DNA of 64,000 bases from Dermatophagoides farinae (GCF_024713945.1 NC_134677.1:1739001-1803000), one strand, 5' to 3'. Shown: positions 1-9,787, numbered from the stretch's first letter. Notes: generated from the sequence alone by a model not told the origin. Numbers and translations: made by a program.

Positions 1-43
1 TTTTCCCCCCACTAATTTCTAATCATAGAATGAGTTTTTATTT

Positions 44-675
44 TTAAATAAACATTGCCAACCATCCTAAAATGAACATCATACCACCAATTGGTGTGAA
101 TCGTACGACCAAATTATTATCAGTGATGGCATTACAATAACATGTTCCAGAAAATATGGCAATACCACCAAGGAATAGACTACCAACCTGACAGAAAAAA
201 ATAATCATTAGTAAGTCTTTTGTTTTTGTTTTTTTGCAATCAAATATATTGCATTCGATTAATTTTTTTCATTTAACCACATACCAAATTAGATCTACGT
301 ACAAACGGTGTTGCCAATAATGCCAACGAATGATAAAAATGATATTTATTGGCCGTTTCATAAATTGCTCGTTTTTCTGTATTTTTCAATCCTTTAAATA
401 AAAGAAAAAAAATCCAATTAATAAATGATGAGTAAATAGATCCATGATTTTAAATTACCATGTGCTCCATATGCACCCATAACAACGGCTGCAGCACCGG
501 TAATAGCAGCAATTTTTATCCATGGTGATGATGAATAATATTCGGTAATTAATTTGAAATCCAATTTAGGTGTTGCAGATTGTGTGGCCATTTTTTGACT
601 TGAATAATTTAGATAAGAAAAACAATGGTATAATAGATCTTTTGGAATATTTATGTATGATTGAAGAGACGACAT
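44..675 (-). CDS. TMEM256 / UPF0382 (DUF423) family small membrane protein, complete, 3 exons
   Basis: Exons on the minus strand are 459-675, 285-391 and 44-187, all with GT-AG borders that keep frame, giving 155 aa. Conserved family features are visible: a glycine/alanine-rich first membrane segment ending in GAYGAHG at the exon 1/2 junction, then NKYHFYHSLALL in exon 2, and a C-terminal pair of hydrophobic segments ending in GWLAMFI. This matches animal TMEM256 and bacterial DUF423 proteins in order and size (about 110-130 aa). Function is not established; the family consists of multi-pass membrane proteins. A second ATG at 589-591 (Met29, context AAAATGGC) gives 127 aa, closer to the usual length, and may be the true start. 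An AATAAA on the minus strand at 37-42 lies 1 nt past the stop codon, so the 3' UTR would be very short. Family assignment is solid; the start codon is uncertain. Confidence 0.88.
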
Positions 676-1240
676 TTTTTTATGCTCGCCAATTTATTTG
701 TAAGATAATCCTCGTATTTGTTAGCAACAATCAAATCAAACAAATAATGTGATAAATAAAAAAACGCCACACAAAATGATGTAATAAATGTAATCAATAA
801 GTGATGAAGATAATCGCTTGTTGATTATAAAATTGATTTTGATTGATTAATGTATGGATTTTTTCGAATTGTCAATGAACAACAAATATATTCATTAAAA
901 AATGAGTTTGTGAAACTTACGGAATTTTAATCACTTTTTTAACGTAATTGTACATTTGACAGTGATGATATTTTAAAAAATGGATGGAATGATGGAAAAA
1001 AAATTATGATGAGCAAATAAATGATGATTTCGATTGTATCGATTATTACCAAATACAAAAATTTTTTGTTTTTGTTATTTGAAACGCATTGAAAATAATT
1101 AAAAACGAACAATATCAAAAAAAAAAATGCCACTGACATCTGGTGAATCTATTTGAAAATTGAAAACACGTGAATTTAGTTTACATCCATACGTATTTTT
1201 TTTTTTTATTACTTATTTTATAAATTATAATTTCATTAGA
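676..1240. other. Intergenic AT-rich stretch, no gene seen
   Basis: This lies between the 5' end of the TMEM256-like gene and the first transposon remnant. Only short chance reading frames rich in F, I, N and K are present. The minus-strand gene's promoter should lie in its first part. No repeat or RNA gene was recognised. Confidence 0.5.
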
Positions 1241-1249
1241 TTAAAACAT

Positions 1250-1590
1250 ATCAATTGCAATCTGTTACACCTTTAAATGTCTCGAGATTAACACGCCAAA
1301 GAAACTGGATTATGGAAAAAATGGAACAATTATTGATTAAATGAATTGAGGACAATAACACAAACGGATAATGCCAATGAGTCAAATGACTATCCAGGAA
1401 AAAGCTTTAAGTATTTTGAAGAAAATTTGAAGAATGAAGATACCGATGAATCTGCTGAAGATGTCATATTCCAAGCAAGCCAAGGATGGTTTAAAAAATT
1501 TAACATTAAAAATAGATTTAATTTGCATAATTTGAAAAAAAATTATGTATTGTAAAACATACACATATTTTATGTAACATGAAGATGTTT
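1250..1590 (+). mobile_element. Tigger/pogo-type transposase N-terminal fragment, copy 1, decayed and internally deleted
   Basis: Read in shifting frames, this stretch gives SVTPLNVSRLTRQRNWIMEK, then MEQLLIK-stop-IEDNNTNG, MPMSQMTIQEKALSI and, in another frame, FQASQGWFKKFNIKNRFNLH. These are the consecutive hallmarks of the pogo/Tigger/Jerky transposase N-terminus: an HTH domain with a MEKME..L..WIED motif, a T-I-Q-x-K-A helix and a CENP-B-like F-x-AS-x-GWF-x-x-F motif. Two in-frame stops and at least one frameshift make it dead. After NLHNLKK the sequence runs straight into the AT-rich element end (about 1540-1590), which recurs after the Tigger C-terminus near 3550, so the catalytic DDE domain is deleted. 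The superfamily is confident; exact element ends are not determined. Confidence 0.75.
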
Positions 1591-2196
1591 CATTTTTGTT
1601 AAAAAAATAAAAAGATAAAATGCATTGAATGATAAACCATGTTACAAATTTTAACATTGGGCAGGGAAACCGTTTGTTATCAATGGCAATTTGATAATTA
1701 CAGCAATTTATTATATTTTTTATCACACCCCTCATAGGGACATGAAAACAAACTATTCCAGGAAAAAGCTTTAAGTATTTTGAAGAAAATTTGAAGAATG
1801 AAGATACCGATGAATCTGCTGAAGATGTCATATTCCAAGCAAGCCAAGGATGGTTTAAAAAATATTAACATTAAAAATAGATTTAATTTGCATAATTTGT
1901 AAAAAAAAATTATGTACATTTGAATAAAACATACACATGCTTTTATGACATAACATGACTATATCCAAGCAAAAAATGTTTCATTTTTGTTAAAAAAATA
2001 AAAAGAATATTTTCATAAAATGCATCTGTGATCAAAGGACATTGAACATCAACTCATAGTGATCACAAGGATCCAAACCATGTTACAGTACGATTTTCCG
2101 CAACCGGATATTGGGCAGGGAAACCGTCTGTTATCATGTTTGATGGCAATTTGATAATTACATTGAAGCAATTTATTTATATTTTTTGAATACCAC
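1392..2196. repeat. Tandem duplication of a Tigger-end plus zinc-finger block
   Basis: Two diverged copies lie head to tail, about 1392-1740 and 1756-2196. Each begins at CCAGGAAAAAGCTTTAAG, runs through the transposase HTH segment and the element's AT-rich end (ATGTTTCATTTTTGTT), and finishes with the zinc-finger remnant containing ATTGGGCAGGGAAACCGT. The spacing between matching points grows from 364 bp to 441 bp, so copy 2 has about 77 bp that copy 1 lacks, or copy 1 has deletions. The duplicated unit fuses two unrelated sources, so the fusion preceded the duplication. Confidence 0.8.
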
Positions 2197-2516
2197 CATC
2201 CCCATTACCATCGATCTTTGTAGTTCCAATTGTATGGAACCATCATTTATGATGTGTTCCTATATGTCTATGAACAAAGAGTGGTATCAATCACCAATCC
2301 AGCACATAAACCGTTTATTTTGGTGTTCGTTTGCCACGTGATCTTGATAGCTGTACTTGCAACGATATTTTTTTTACAGCCTTCATATGGACATAAAAAA
2401 TAACCGTTGTGGTGGCGTTTTTTTCCGGTTTTAATAGTGGTACCTGGGTCGCAAAAAGATTTTTTACAACCCGTTATTGGGCAGCGAATCCGTTTTTGTT
2501 GATGTTTGAACATCAT
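1650..2516 (-). pseudogene. Decayed array of C2H2-like zinc-finger motifs
   Basis: On the minus strand, starting at 2516, translation gives IRCPITGCKKSF, a run ending in GKKRHH, then YFLCPYEGCKKN. Further along (about 2090-2130) comes RFPCPISGCGKSYCN, and at about 1700-1745 FSCPYEGCDKKYNK followed by RFPCPM. The two types, CPI-x-GC-x-KS and CPYEGC-x-K, alternate with about 20-25 residues between them, as expected for a two-finger repeating unit. Frameshifts, stops and lost histidines show that it is not functional as it stands. It is partly duplicated together with the Tigger fragment. The parent gene is unknown; it could be a host multi-finger gene or a finger domain carried by a transposon. 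Confidence 0.6.
1756..1990 (+). mobile_element. Tigger/pogo-type transposase N-terminal fragment, copy 2
   Basis: This is a second, near-identical copy of the F-x-AS-x-GWF CENP-B-like segment of copy 1, entering at the CCAGGAAAAAGC point and continuing into the same AT-rich element end. An extra base in the run after GGTTTAAAAAA disrupts the frame relative to copy 1. It lacks the upstream HTH part that copy 1 retains. It arose by duplication of copy 1 rather than by independent transposition, because the adjoining zinc-finger remnant is duplicated too. Confidence 0.7.
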
Positions 2517-2804
2517 GTGAAATGACTTTAACGCTCACCGCATAAAATGGTGTTGTTGTTATCCATCAATTTTTTTTGGGTGGGGATGATGGTGGAGAAG
2601 ATGCTGGTGGTGGTTGTCGCTGGGGCTCAATGATGCACCTTAAAAAAAAATATTTCACCAAAAAAAACCAAAAAAAAAACGAATATTTTATGATGATGGA
2701 CACTATGATGTAATTTCGAAAACGTTATTGTGCTTCGACTACAATTGCAGCTCAATTTTTCATACCGGACTTATAACAAAAAAAAACGAAAAAAAATAAA
2801 GCCA

Positions 2805-2849
2805 ACTATATCCACACTAGAGGCTAAAAATCGACTATATCCACACTAG
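2805..2849. repeat. Short direct repeat (16 bp, twice)
   Basis: The 16-bp sequence ACTATATCCACACTAG occurs at 2805-2820 and 2834-2849. It lies in the transposon-rich interval between the zinc-finger remnants and the Helitron fragment. It may be a scar of element insertion or slippage, but nothing ties it to a specific element. Confidence 0.6.
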
Positions 2850-3034
2850 TCTCTCAAAATTCATTTTACTTTCAAAAATAGAGGTTATTCAGAAATACAA
2901 TGATAGTAATAATAAACATGAACATGAGTATAGTAATAAAGAAAATCATACTAATAATGTTTTTCTTTTAACAATTACCCAGGTATAAGCAGCCATTTCA
3001 TCAAATATTTTGTTTTTTACCCTACTATAGTATA

Positions 3035-3328
3035 TCATCCAATTTGAGTTTGAAAACTGTCTGTTTGAACCAAGTCTGGCCGATCAGATGCATTTTGGCC
3101 GGGTGCAAGATTTTCGACGATTTTCCGCCAACTTGGGTCGCATGTAACAGTGATGAACCAATTCGGTTTTCCATATCTCGTTACTATAGTCATTGCGTCT
3201 TGATATGAAGCCACCATTGATCGTGTGGTCCACCTTGATACGTTGATGGCAGAATATATCGTCTTCCATGCTAGTCCTTGTTCTTGATCACCTATCATAT
3301 GATATAGGATACAAGGAATAAACATCAT
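3035..3328 (-). mobile_element. Helitron Rep/helicase N-terminal domain fragment (Helitron_like_N)
   Basis: The minus-strand translation contains ASYQDAMTIVTRYGKPNWFI followed by TVTCDPSWRKIVENL and APGQNASDRPDLV. This is the characteristic block of the Helitron-like N domain (usual form: YQDAMAIV.. FGKPD.FIT.TCNP.W.EI.. L.. GQ.. DRPDL) found in Rep-helicases of eukaryotic rolling-circle transposons. Only about 80 residues survive, with no HUH motif, no helicase and no recognisable 3' hairpin. It is a relic, in the opposite orientation to the neighbouring Tigger pieces and abutting the Tigger C-terminus near 3335. Confidence 0.85.
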
Positions 3329-3335
3329 CCTTGAA

Positions 3336-3720
3336 AACGATCCTGACGTCGAACGTAGAGCTAAAGTTTCTCAAGGAATTAATTCAGCCATTAGCTGTTA
3401 TAAATCACTTAAAAACGAAATAGACAAGAAGGCAAGACAAACAACGTTGGACAATTTTTTTTAAGCCAGGTCCATCCTTACTAGCGAAAAATGATGACGA
3501 CAGTGATCTTCAGGTTACCATTTCTTCATCGTCTTAAGAATAAAACCATTGAAAAAAAAATTATGTATTGTAAAACATATACATATTGTTGGTTTTTGGA
3601 GTATGTTAATATTTTATGTACAAATGTATGTACTTGTTATGTATGTATTTTTATATATATAAACAATATGATATCATTACAATACGTTTGAAAAATAAAA
3701 TTTCCATATCCGTCATAATA
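3336..3720 (+). mobile_element. Tigger/pogo transposase C-terminal fragment and element end
   Basis: From about 3340 the plus strand reads ENDPDVERRAKVSQGINSAI, then SCYKSLKNEIDKKARQTTLD and NFF, followed by a stop caused by one extra T in a T run. In the shifted frame it continues KPGPSLLAKNDDDSDLQVTI and ends in a serine run and stop. The DPDVER...Y..L..E....QTTLDNFF tail is diagnostic for Tigger/Jerky-type transposases. The following AT-rich part (TTATGTATTGTAAAACATA) matches the end of the two deleted copies at 1250-1990, so all three pieces come from one element family. The catalytic core is absent here as well. Confidence 0.8.
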
Positions 3721-3793
3721 AATATGAAAATCGAATTTTCTAGAATTTTTTTTTGTCAACCATAGATGGCAACACCGTAGTACGATTTATTAT

Positions 3794-3812
3794 CCAATCA
3801 AAACCTGCCAAG
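3794..3812 (+). promoter_or_regulatory. ERSE-like element upstream of HYOU1
   Basis: CCAAT, nine bases, then CCAAG. The ER stress response element is CCAAT-N9-CCACG; this differs by one base in the second half and has the exact spacing. It lies 576 bp upstream of the HYOU1 ATG. HYOU1/GRP170 is a classic unfolded-protein-response target in animals, which makes the match plausible, but a single degenerate match can arise by chance. Confidence 0.4.
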
Positions 3813-3900
3813 TTGTATTCTTTAATAAACATCGTCGTCGTCTTCTCTCATTCTCAAACAAACTTGCAGACGGACACAATATTTGACGAGTGATTTTGTA

Positions 3901-3922
3901 TGTGTGTGTGTGTGTGTGTGTG
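3901..3922. repeat. (TG)11 microsatellite
   Basis: An uninterrupted TG dinucleotide run upstream of HYOU1, between the ERSE-like and XBP1-like motifs. Confidence 0.95.
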
Positions 3923-4170
3923 ATTCTATTGGTTTAACAATTCTCAATTCAACATAAATTATATACCCGGCATTCTTTTTTTTCTCTTAACGTTTCAATT
4001 ACCTAGCCTGTTGTTGATTATCTTGATCTTGATTTACTTTTAAATATCTAAATTTCCAAATATTCCAATTTATTATTGTACATCTACAAACAAACACGCG
4101 TGTGCTTAAAGCACATGTTATTCTCATCATCATTAATTTATTGCTGTCATTTGTCGTTGTTTTTTTTCCA

Positions 4171-4180
4171 TGACACGTCA
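4171..4180. promoter_or_regulatory. XBP1/UPRE-like palindrome upstream of HYOU1
   Basis: TGACACGTCA is a 10-bp palindrome-like site whose minus-strand reading, TGACGTGTCA, contains the TGACGTG core bound by XBP1/ATF6-type bZIP factors. It lies 208 bp upstream of the HYOU1 start codon, within promoter range. Function is inferred from the motif and from the known UPR control of HYOU1 in animals. Confidence 0.4.
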
Positions 4181-4387
4181 ATATTACAACATTGAATTTG
4201 TTTATATTTTCAAATCCATGTTTTTATAATATATTAGTATAATAGACAAAAGACACAGACAAACACAAAACCACAGCAAGCAATCGAATAAATGAATGAA
4301 TGAATAAGTGAATTTAGTTTTTTCTAAAATATTTTTAAAATTTTTATTCTGTATACCAAATAAAACAACAAAACAATTCTATCAAAT

Positions 4388-7300
4388 ATGAGATTATTAT
4401 TCTCATTGATACAACTATTTTTCGTGATATTATTCTCATCTTTTATCGTTCAAAATGGTATGTCATTTATTTAGTTTATTAAAATCGATTATTAATTATT
4501 TAAAAAAATCATTGGCTCTTTATAATAGTCACATGTGTGGCAGTTATGTCGGTTGATCTTGGATCCGAATGGATGAAGATTGCCATTGTTAGTCCGGGTG
4601 TACCAATGGAAATCATATTGAATACGGATTCACAAAGAAAAACACCATTAGCTGTTGCATTCCGTGATGGTGAACGTTATATAGGTGATTCAGCATTAAA
4701 TGTTGGTATACGATTTCCGGAGAAAACATTTACACATTTTATCGATTTATTGGGTAAATATCGTATCGATTCGATTGCTGTACGGAAATATCTGGAAAGA
4801 TTTCCTTATCATACTATTGTTGAAAATGAAAAAGATCGAACCATTGAATTTGTGATAAAAGATCAAGATCAAGAATTACGTTTTACACCCGAAGAATTAC
4901 TGGCAATGATGCTCAATAAAGCTCGACATTATGCTGAAATTGCATCGGCATCATCATCACCTACTGGTCAGGCACAAACAATAACCGATTGTGTATTAAC
5001 GGTTCCGCCATATTTTTCTCAAACCGAACGTAAAGCTCTAAAATATGCAGCTCAATTAGCTGGACTAAAAGTTTTACAATTGATCAATGTAAATTCAGCT
5101 TTTGCATTGAATTATGGAATATTTCGACGTAAAGATTTCAATTCAACAAATCCAACCAACATTTTATTCTATGATATGGGTGCCGGTTCAACATTAGCTA
5201 CTATTGCCAGCTATCGATTGGTTAAAACGAAAGAACGTGGCTTCACCGAAACTGATCCACAATTGACAATCAAAGGTTTGATAATCATCATCATGATAAA
5301 AAAAGAATAACTTTTGATTTCGAATCATACACACTAGGTGTCGCCTTTGATCGTTATCTTGGTGGTTTTGAATTACAATTACGTCTTCGTGATCATTTAT
5401 TGAAATTATTCGCTGAACATAGTAAGAAAACTATCGATGAAATCCGAAAGAATAAACGTGCAATGGCAAAATTATTGAAAGAAGCTGGCCGATTGAAAAA
5501 AGTTCTATCGGCTAATCAAGAACATAAAGCACAGGTTGAAAATGTGATGAATGATATCGATTTAAAAGCAATGGTTACACGTGAACAATTCGAAACAATG
5601 GCAACAGATTTATTGAATGAACGTTTAATGAAAACATTGGATGATGTTTTCAAAAATGCCGGTATAACATTGGATGAAATTGATTCATTCATAATTATTG
5701 GTGGATCGACACGTATACCTAAAATTCAACAACAATTGGAATCATATTGGTCACGTGAATTGAGTAAAAATATCAATGCCGATGAAGCCGGTGCATTAGG
5801 TGCTGCATACCAGGCTGCCTATCTATCTAAAGGTAATGTTTTTTAATTGAAGTCAATTTTTTTTGGTGAATAAACTCATCATTTTTTTTTGTTACAGGAT
5901 TCAAAGTAAAAGTATTTCATCTAAAAGATTGGAATCAATATCAAATGAATGTGGATTTCGAACGTGAAAATGCTACGGATAAAAAAGTTGTATCACGTAC
6001 ATTGTTTGCACGTGGTAATACATTCCCACAGAAAAAAGTCATAACATTCAATAAGAATCGTGATGATTTTGAATTTAAAGTTAACTATGTTGAACCGAGC
6101 ATTCCGCAAGATAGTAAATCGACCATAATGAAAGTTTCATTGACAAATGTAGCGGAAATATTCGATAAATTTACCACAAATTCTAGTGTTGAATCAAAAG
6201 GAATTAAAGTACATTTTCGTATGGATGAAAGTGGAATTCTCAAACTAGAAAGCAGTGAAGCATCGTTCGAAGTGGAATATGAAGAGATTATCGAAAAGGA
6301 TAATTATGAACAGATCAGTAATCTTGTTGGTGATGCTATATCGAAATTTGGTAGTAAACTTTCAAGTCTTTTCAGTGGTAATGAGGTAAGTTACAGTTAC
6401 TTTATAGAAAAGAAACAAACAAACCAATCATTCATTCCATTGATATTGTGCACCTCTACTGAGCTCTTTCGTTTTTTTTCCACATATAATGATATTGAGT
6501 TCCAACTGGGTGCTAAATTAAATGTCATTTGCTTTTTTAGAGTTGATGTTTTATCTCAGATTTTTTTTTGAAAAAATCCTTACCGTTTAAAATATCATAG
6601 TTAAAAAGCAAACATTTCGTTTAATTCATTTAACTTAACATTTGTTTTATTTTTGATGAAACAAAAAAAAACGTTAATTCCTTTCTCTCTTTTTTTCGAC
6701 AGAATCTTTCAGCAAATGAGACGGAAAATGTTAATGGCACTGAATCGAAACAAGATGAAGATACACTGAAAGCAAATACAACAAATACCACCGATTCTGG
6801 ATTGGAGGAAAAAATCCTAAACAATACCAGTTCGAATCAAAACAATTTTACAGGTACTAATGATACTAATAATAGTCAGAAGAATGAAAGTTTGAATGCA
6901 ACGATGGAACTGAATCAAAATGGTACTACCAAAAGTTTTCAAAAAGAAATTAAGAAAAAAATTATCAAAGAAGAGATTATAACAAATGTCGAACAATTAT
7001 TGGGTGGTGATTTTCAATTATCATCCGAAACGATTGCTGCATCACAACAAAAATTGGATACATTGAATAAAAGGTTTGTATTTCTATTTTTTTACTGGAA
7101 AAACAATTTAAAATTTTTTAATTTAACCAGAGAAAAAGATAAACTTAAACGTGATCAGATGAAAAATGCATTAGAATCATTTATACATGAAACAAGAGAT
7201 AAATTAAATCAAGATGATTATAGCCAATCGGTTACGGATGATGAACGTGAACGCATTGAAAATGAATTACGTACCGTATCTGAATGGCTTGATTATGAAT

Positions 7301-8008
7301 CGGATTCTGAACAGGCATCAACATTTGAAGAAAAATTGTCCAAACTTAATGGCCAGACAAAAGAACTATTTGAACGTGTACGTGAACATAGTGATCGTCC
7401 AGAAGCGTTATCATCATTGACGAATATGTTGAACATAGCTGATATGTTCCATACAAACGCCATGAATGTGTCGAAAGATGAACAAATTTTTAGTGATGTT
7501 GAATTGTCTACATTAAGAAAATTGATTGATGATACGAAAACCTGGATGGATGATCAGATACGTGAACAAGATTTGTTACCACGTACAGCGAATCCATCTC
7601 TGACCGTTAGAATCATTGTGGAAAAAACAATGTTGGTTGATCGTGAAGTGAAATACCTGTTGAACAAAGCTCGAATTACACCGCCAAAGAAAAAACCCAC
7701 AACAACAACAACAACAGCCGATTCTAATGAAGAAACTGGGAAAAATACCACTGAATCAACTAATGAAAAGGTATACTTTTTCCTTTTGTTCAAAGTAATT
7801 GTTTTTAATTATGATTGTATTTCTTTTACAGAACGATACAATTACTATTGATGAAAAAATCCGAAACGATTCAATGAGTGAAGAAATAAAGACAAATAGT
7901 GATGATAAAATTCCAGAAGAATCGAATACAATTGTTGATGATGAACAGACAATCAAACCGGATAATACAAACACTGATTCTGGTCATTCTAGTAAAACTG
8001 AATTGTAA
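4388..8008 (+). CDS. HYOU1: Hypoxia up-regulated protein 1 (GRP170/ORP150), ER-lumenal large Hsp70, complete, 7 exons
   Basis: Exons are 4388-4457, 4529-5275, 5338-5832, 5898-6385, 6703-7073, 7131-7770 and 7832-8008, giving 995 aa (human about 999). Exon 1 encodes a signal peptide (MRLLFSLIQLFFVILFSSFI). The nucleotide-binding domain (about 28-440) shows VMSVDLGSEWMKIAIVSPGV, YDMGAGSTLATIASY and IIGGSTRIPKIQQQL. A beta domain follows (about 440-600). Next is an acidic, N-glycosylation-rich loop (about 600-690) and a helical domain with ALESFIHETRDKL and DREVKYLLNKA. The C-terminus is KTEL, a KDEL-type ER retention signal. GRP170 acts in the ER lumen as a holdase and as nucleotide-exchange factor for BiP. 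All introns are 56-317 bp. The stop is followed by overlapping AATAAA signals at 8052-8062. UPR-like motifs lie upstream. Identity is certain; small splice-site errors are possible. Confidence 0.95.
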
Positions 8009-8051
8009 TATATGCACACACATATATAATATTTCTTACTTATACATTCTA

Positions 8052-8062
8052 AATAAAATAAA
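8052..8062 (+). terminator. HYOU1 poly(A) signals
   Basis: Two overlapping AATAAA hexamers (8052-8057 and 8057-8062) start 44 nt after the HYOU1 stop codon and 165 nt before the UTP14 start, as expected for a closely packed gene pair. Confidence 0.6.
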
Positions 8063-8226
8063 AAATTTCTAATTTATCAAATTAAATTGATTCTCAATCG
8101 TCATTTATTCATTTTAGAATGTCGATTGAAATTAAAAATAACGACCTCTATCGACTATCATTGTGATTGATCAAAATTGCACGTGTGTTTAAAATTGTGT
8201 TTTGTTTATATCGATGTGTGTCAAAA

Positions 8227-9711
8227 ATGGCAATCAATATTGTTGATGATTCGATGATATTAAAATCTGAAAATGATAATACTCGATGGCAATGGTCTTC
8301 AGTACGTGGTGAAACGCGATCCAAAATTGCTCCATATAATATTACGAAAAATTCGAAAACAAAACTTCAAATAACAGAATTATTTGAGAATGAATTAGAA
8401 AATAAACGTTTTATGAAACGAAATCTGCGAAATTTACGAAACAAGAAGCTCTTGAATCAATCGCTTAAGAAACCGATTGCAGATCGTATTGTACGAGAAA
8501 TAAATTTCAAAGAATTATGTAATTCCATTGAAAAGTATGATGAAATCGTAAATCAAATGCGTCATGCTGATCAATTAATTTTTCCGGCTGATGATTGTTC
8601 ACCTAGTTTTGAAAATGAAATGAATTCAATGTCAAAAACATCCATCAATGGTATTGGGCAGGAAATCACAGAAAATTCTCGGGATGAACATTTTAATGAA
8701 GCTATTCTTGATGAAAATGAAAATCAATTATTGAAATCTTTAAATCTAAATGAAGCACGACGATTACATCGAGAGATGCAAAGATTACGTGTATTAATCA
8801 GCCACAATGAAGCTAAATATCGTCGAATAAAACGAATAAAATCTAAAAAATATCATCGTATACAGAGAAAAAGAAAAAATGCTGACAATACTATGAACGG
8901 AATAAGCAATATTCAAGAATCTGATCGATTACGTGCTCTTGAACGTGCCAGTTTGAAACATACGAATTTAAGTAAATGGTCTAAGCGGCAAAAGACGCAT
9001 TGTCAATTTGTTGAGCAATCTCGAAATGCATTAAATGAACAAATTAATTTCAACAGAGCTTTGATGGCTAAACAAACTGAATTTACGCAATCATTACTTC
9101 CATCAGAAAATGATGATAATGATTCAAACGTAGAATTAGATGAATCAAAAACAATTCCATCCAACAACTATTGTCCATGGTCATCATACAAAAAAAATCA
9201 TCAACCGATGGAAAATCCAAAAAATATTCGATTCGAACCAAATGCCATTTCGAAATGTAATGATTTTGATTCAATGGAATTCGGTGAAAGAACAGAAAAA
9301 TTGCATCAAATTTTTGGCATCGACTATGAAATAGATGAACAGATTATGATTCAAAATGAAAATCAAAATCAGTCCGGAACTGAACAACAATATTTACCTG
9401 GATGGTCAACAAAACGATGGTCTGGTTTCGGTATCAAAGAGACGAATAAATACAAATTAAAGGCAATAAAAAAACAAATCATTCACCAGAATGAACAAGA
9501 TGAACGGATTTGTCATGCAATATTTTTTCAGAATGAAGAAAAAAATTCTACAATTACAGATAAATATAAACATTATTTAACAGCCAAACAATCGTTACGA
9601 TTATCGAAACCAAACGGTTCGAATTGGAATCCGGTGATAATTGAAAAAAACTTAAATGAACCACCGGTGATTATACGTCAAGGAAAATTGATTGAACCAA
9701 TGAAATTTTGA
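8227..9711 (+). CDS. UTP14: U3 small nucleolar RNA-associated protein 14 (UTP14), single exon
   Basis: 494 aa from the ATG at 8227 (context AAAATGG); the upstream in-frame codons have no ATG. UTP14 is a nucleolar component of the small-subunit processome, needed for 18S pre-rRNA processing; in yeast it activates the helicase Dhr1. Conserved blocks appear in order: the N-terminal region ending in QMRHADQLIFP, the KRIKSKKYHRIQRKRK signature, ALERASLKHTNLSKWSKRQK, a short CPWSSY motif, LPGWSTKRWSGFG (usual form PGWGxWxGxG), and C-terminal NGSNWNP and GKLIEP. The protein is much shorter than human (771 aa) or yeast (about 900 aa) because the acidic central linkers are reduced. No intron interrupts it. 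It starts 218 bp after HYOU1 and converges on the gene at 9841, only 129 bp away. AATAAA signals at 9768 and 9782 follow the stop. Confidence 0.9.
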   Translation: MAINIVDDSMILKSENDNTRWQWSSVRGETRSKIAPYNITKNSKTKLQITELFENELENKRFMKRNLRNLRNKKLLNQSLKKPIADRIVREINFKELCNSIEKYDEIVNQMRHADQLIFPADDCSPSFENEMNSMSKTSINGIGQEITENSRDEHFNEAILDENENQLLKSLNLNEARRLHREMQRLRVLISHNEAKYRRIKRIKSKKYHRIQRKRKNADNTMNGISNIQESDRLRALERASLKHTNLSKWSKRQKTHCQFVEQSRNALNEQINFNRALMAKQTEFTQSLLPSENDDNDSNVELDESKTIPSNNYCPWSSYKKNHQPMENPKNIRFEPNAISKCNDFDSMEFGERTEKLHQIFGIDYEIDEQIMIQNENQNQSGTEQQYLPGWSTKRWSGFGIKETNKYKLKAIKKQIIHQNEQDERICHAIFFQNEEKNSTITDKYKHYLTAKQSLRLSKPNGSNWNPVIIEKNLNEPPVIIRQGKLIEPMKF

Positions 9712-9767
9712 TTTGTTATATATTATCATTTTCATATTATTATCATCATTATTGATTCATTATTAAT

Positions 9768-9787
9768 AATAAAATGAAATGAATAAA
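9768..9787 (+). terminator. UTP14 poly(A) signals
   Basis: AATAAA at 9768-9773 and 9782-9787, 57 and 71 nt after the UTP14 stop. They lie in the 129-bp gap shared with the convergent gene, so the two 3' ends probably overlap. Confidence 0.55.

Noticed and set aside
939-1139. 66-codon minus-strand frame with hydrophobic segments
   Set aside because: Composition is only F, I, N, L and K from AT-rich DNA, with no family motif or splice context.
9083-9274. Frames on both strands inside UTP14
   Set aside because: Shadows of the UTP14 coding sequence in other frames.
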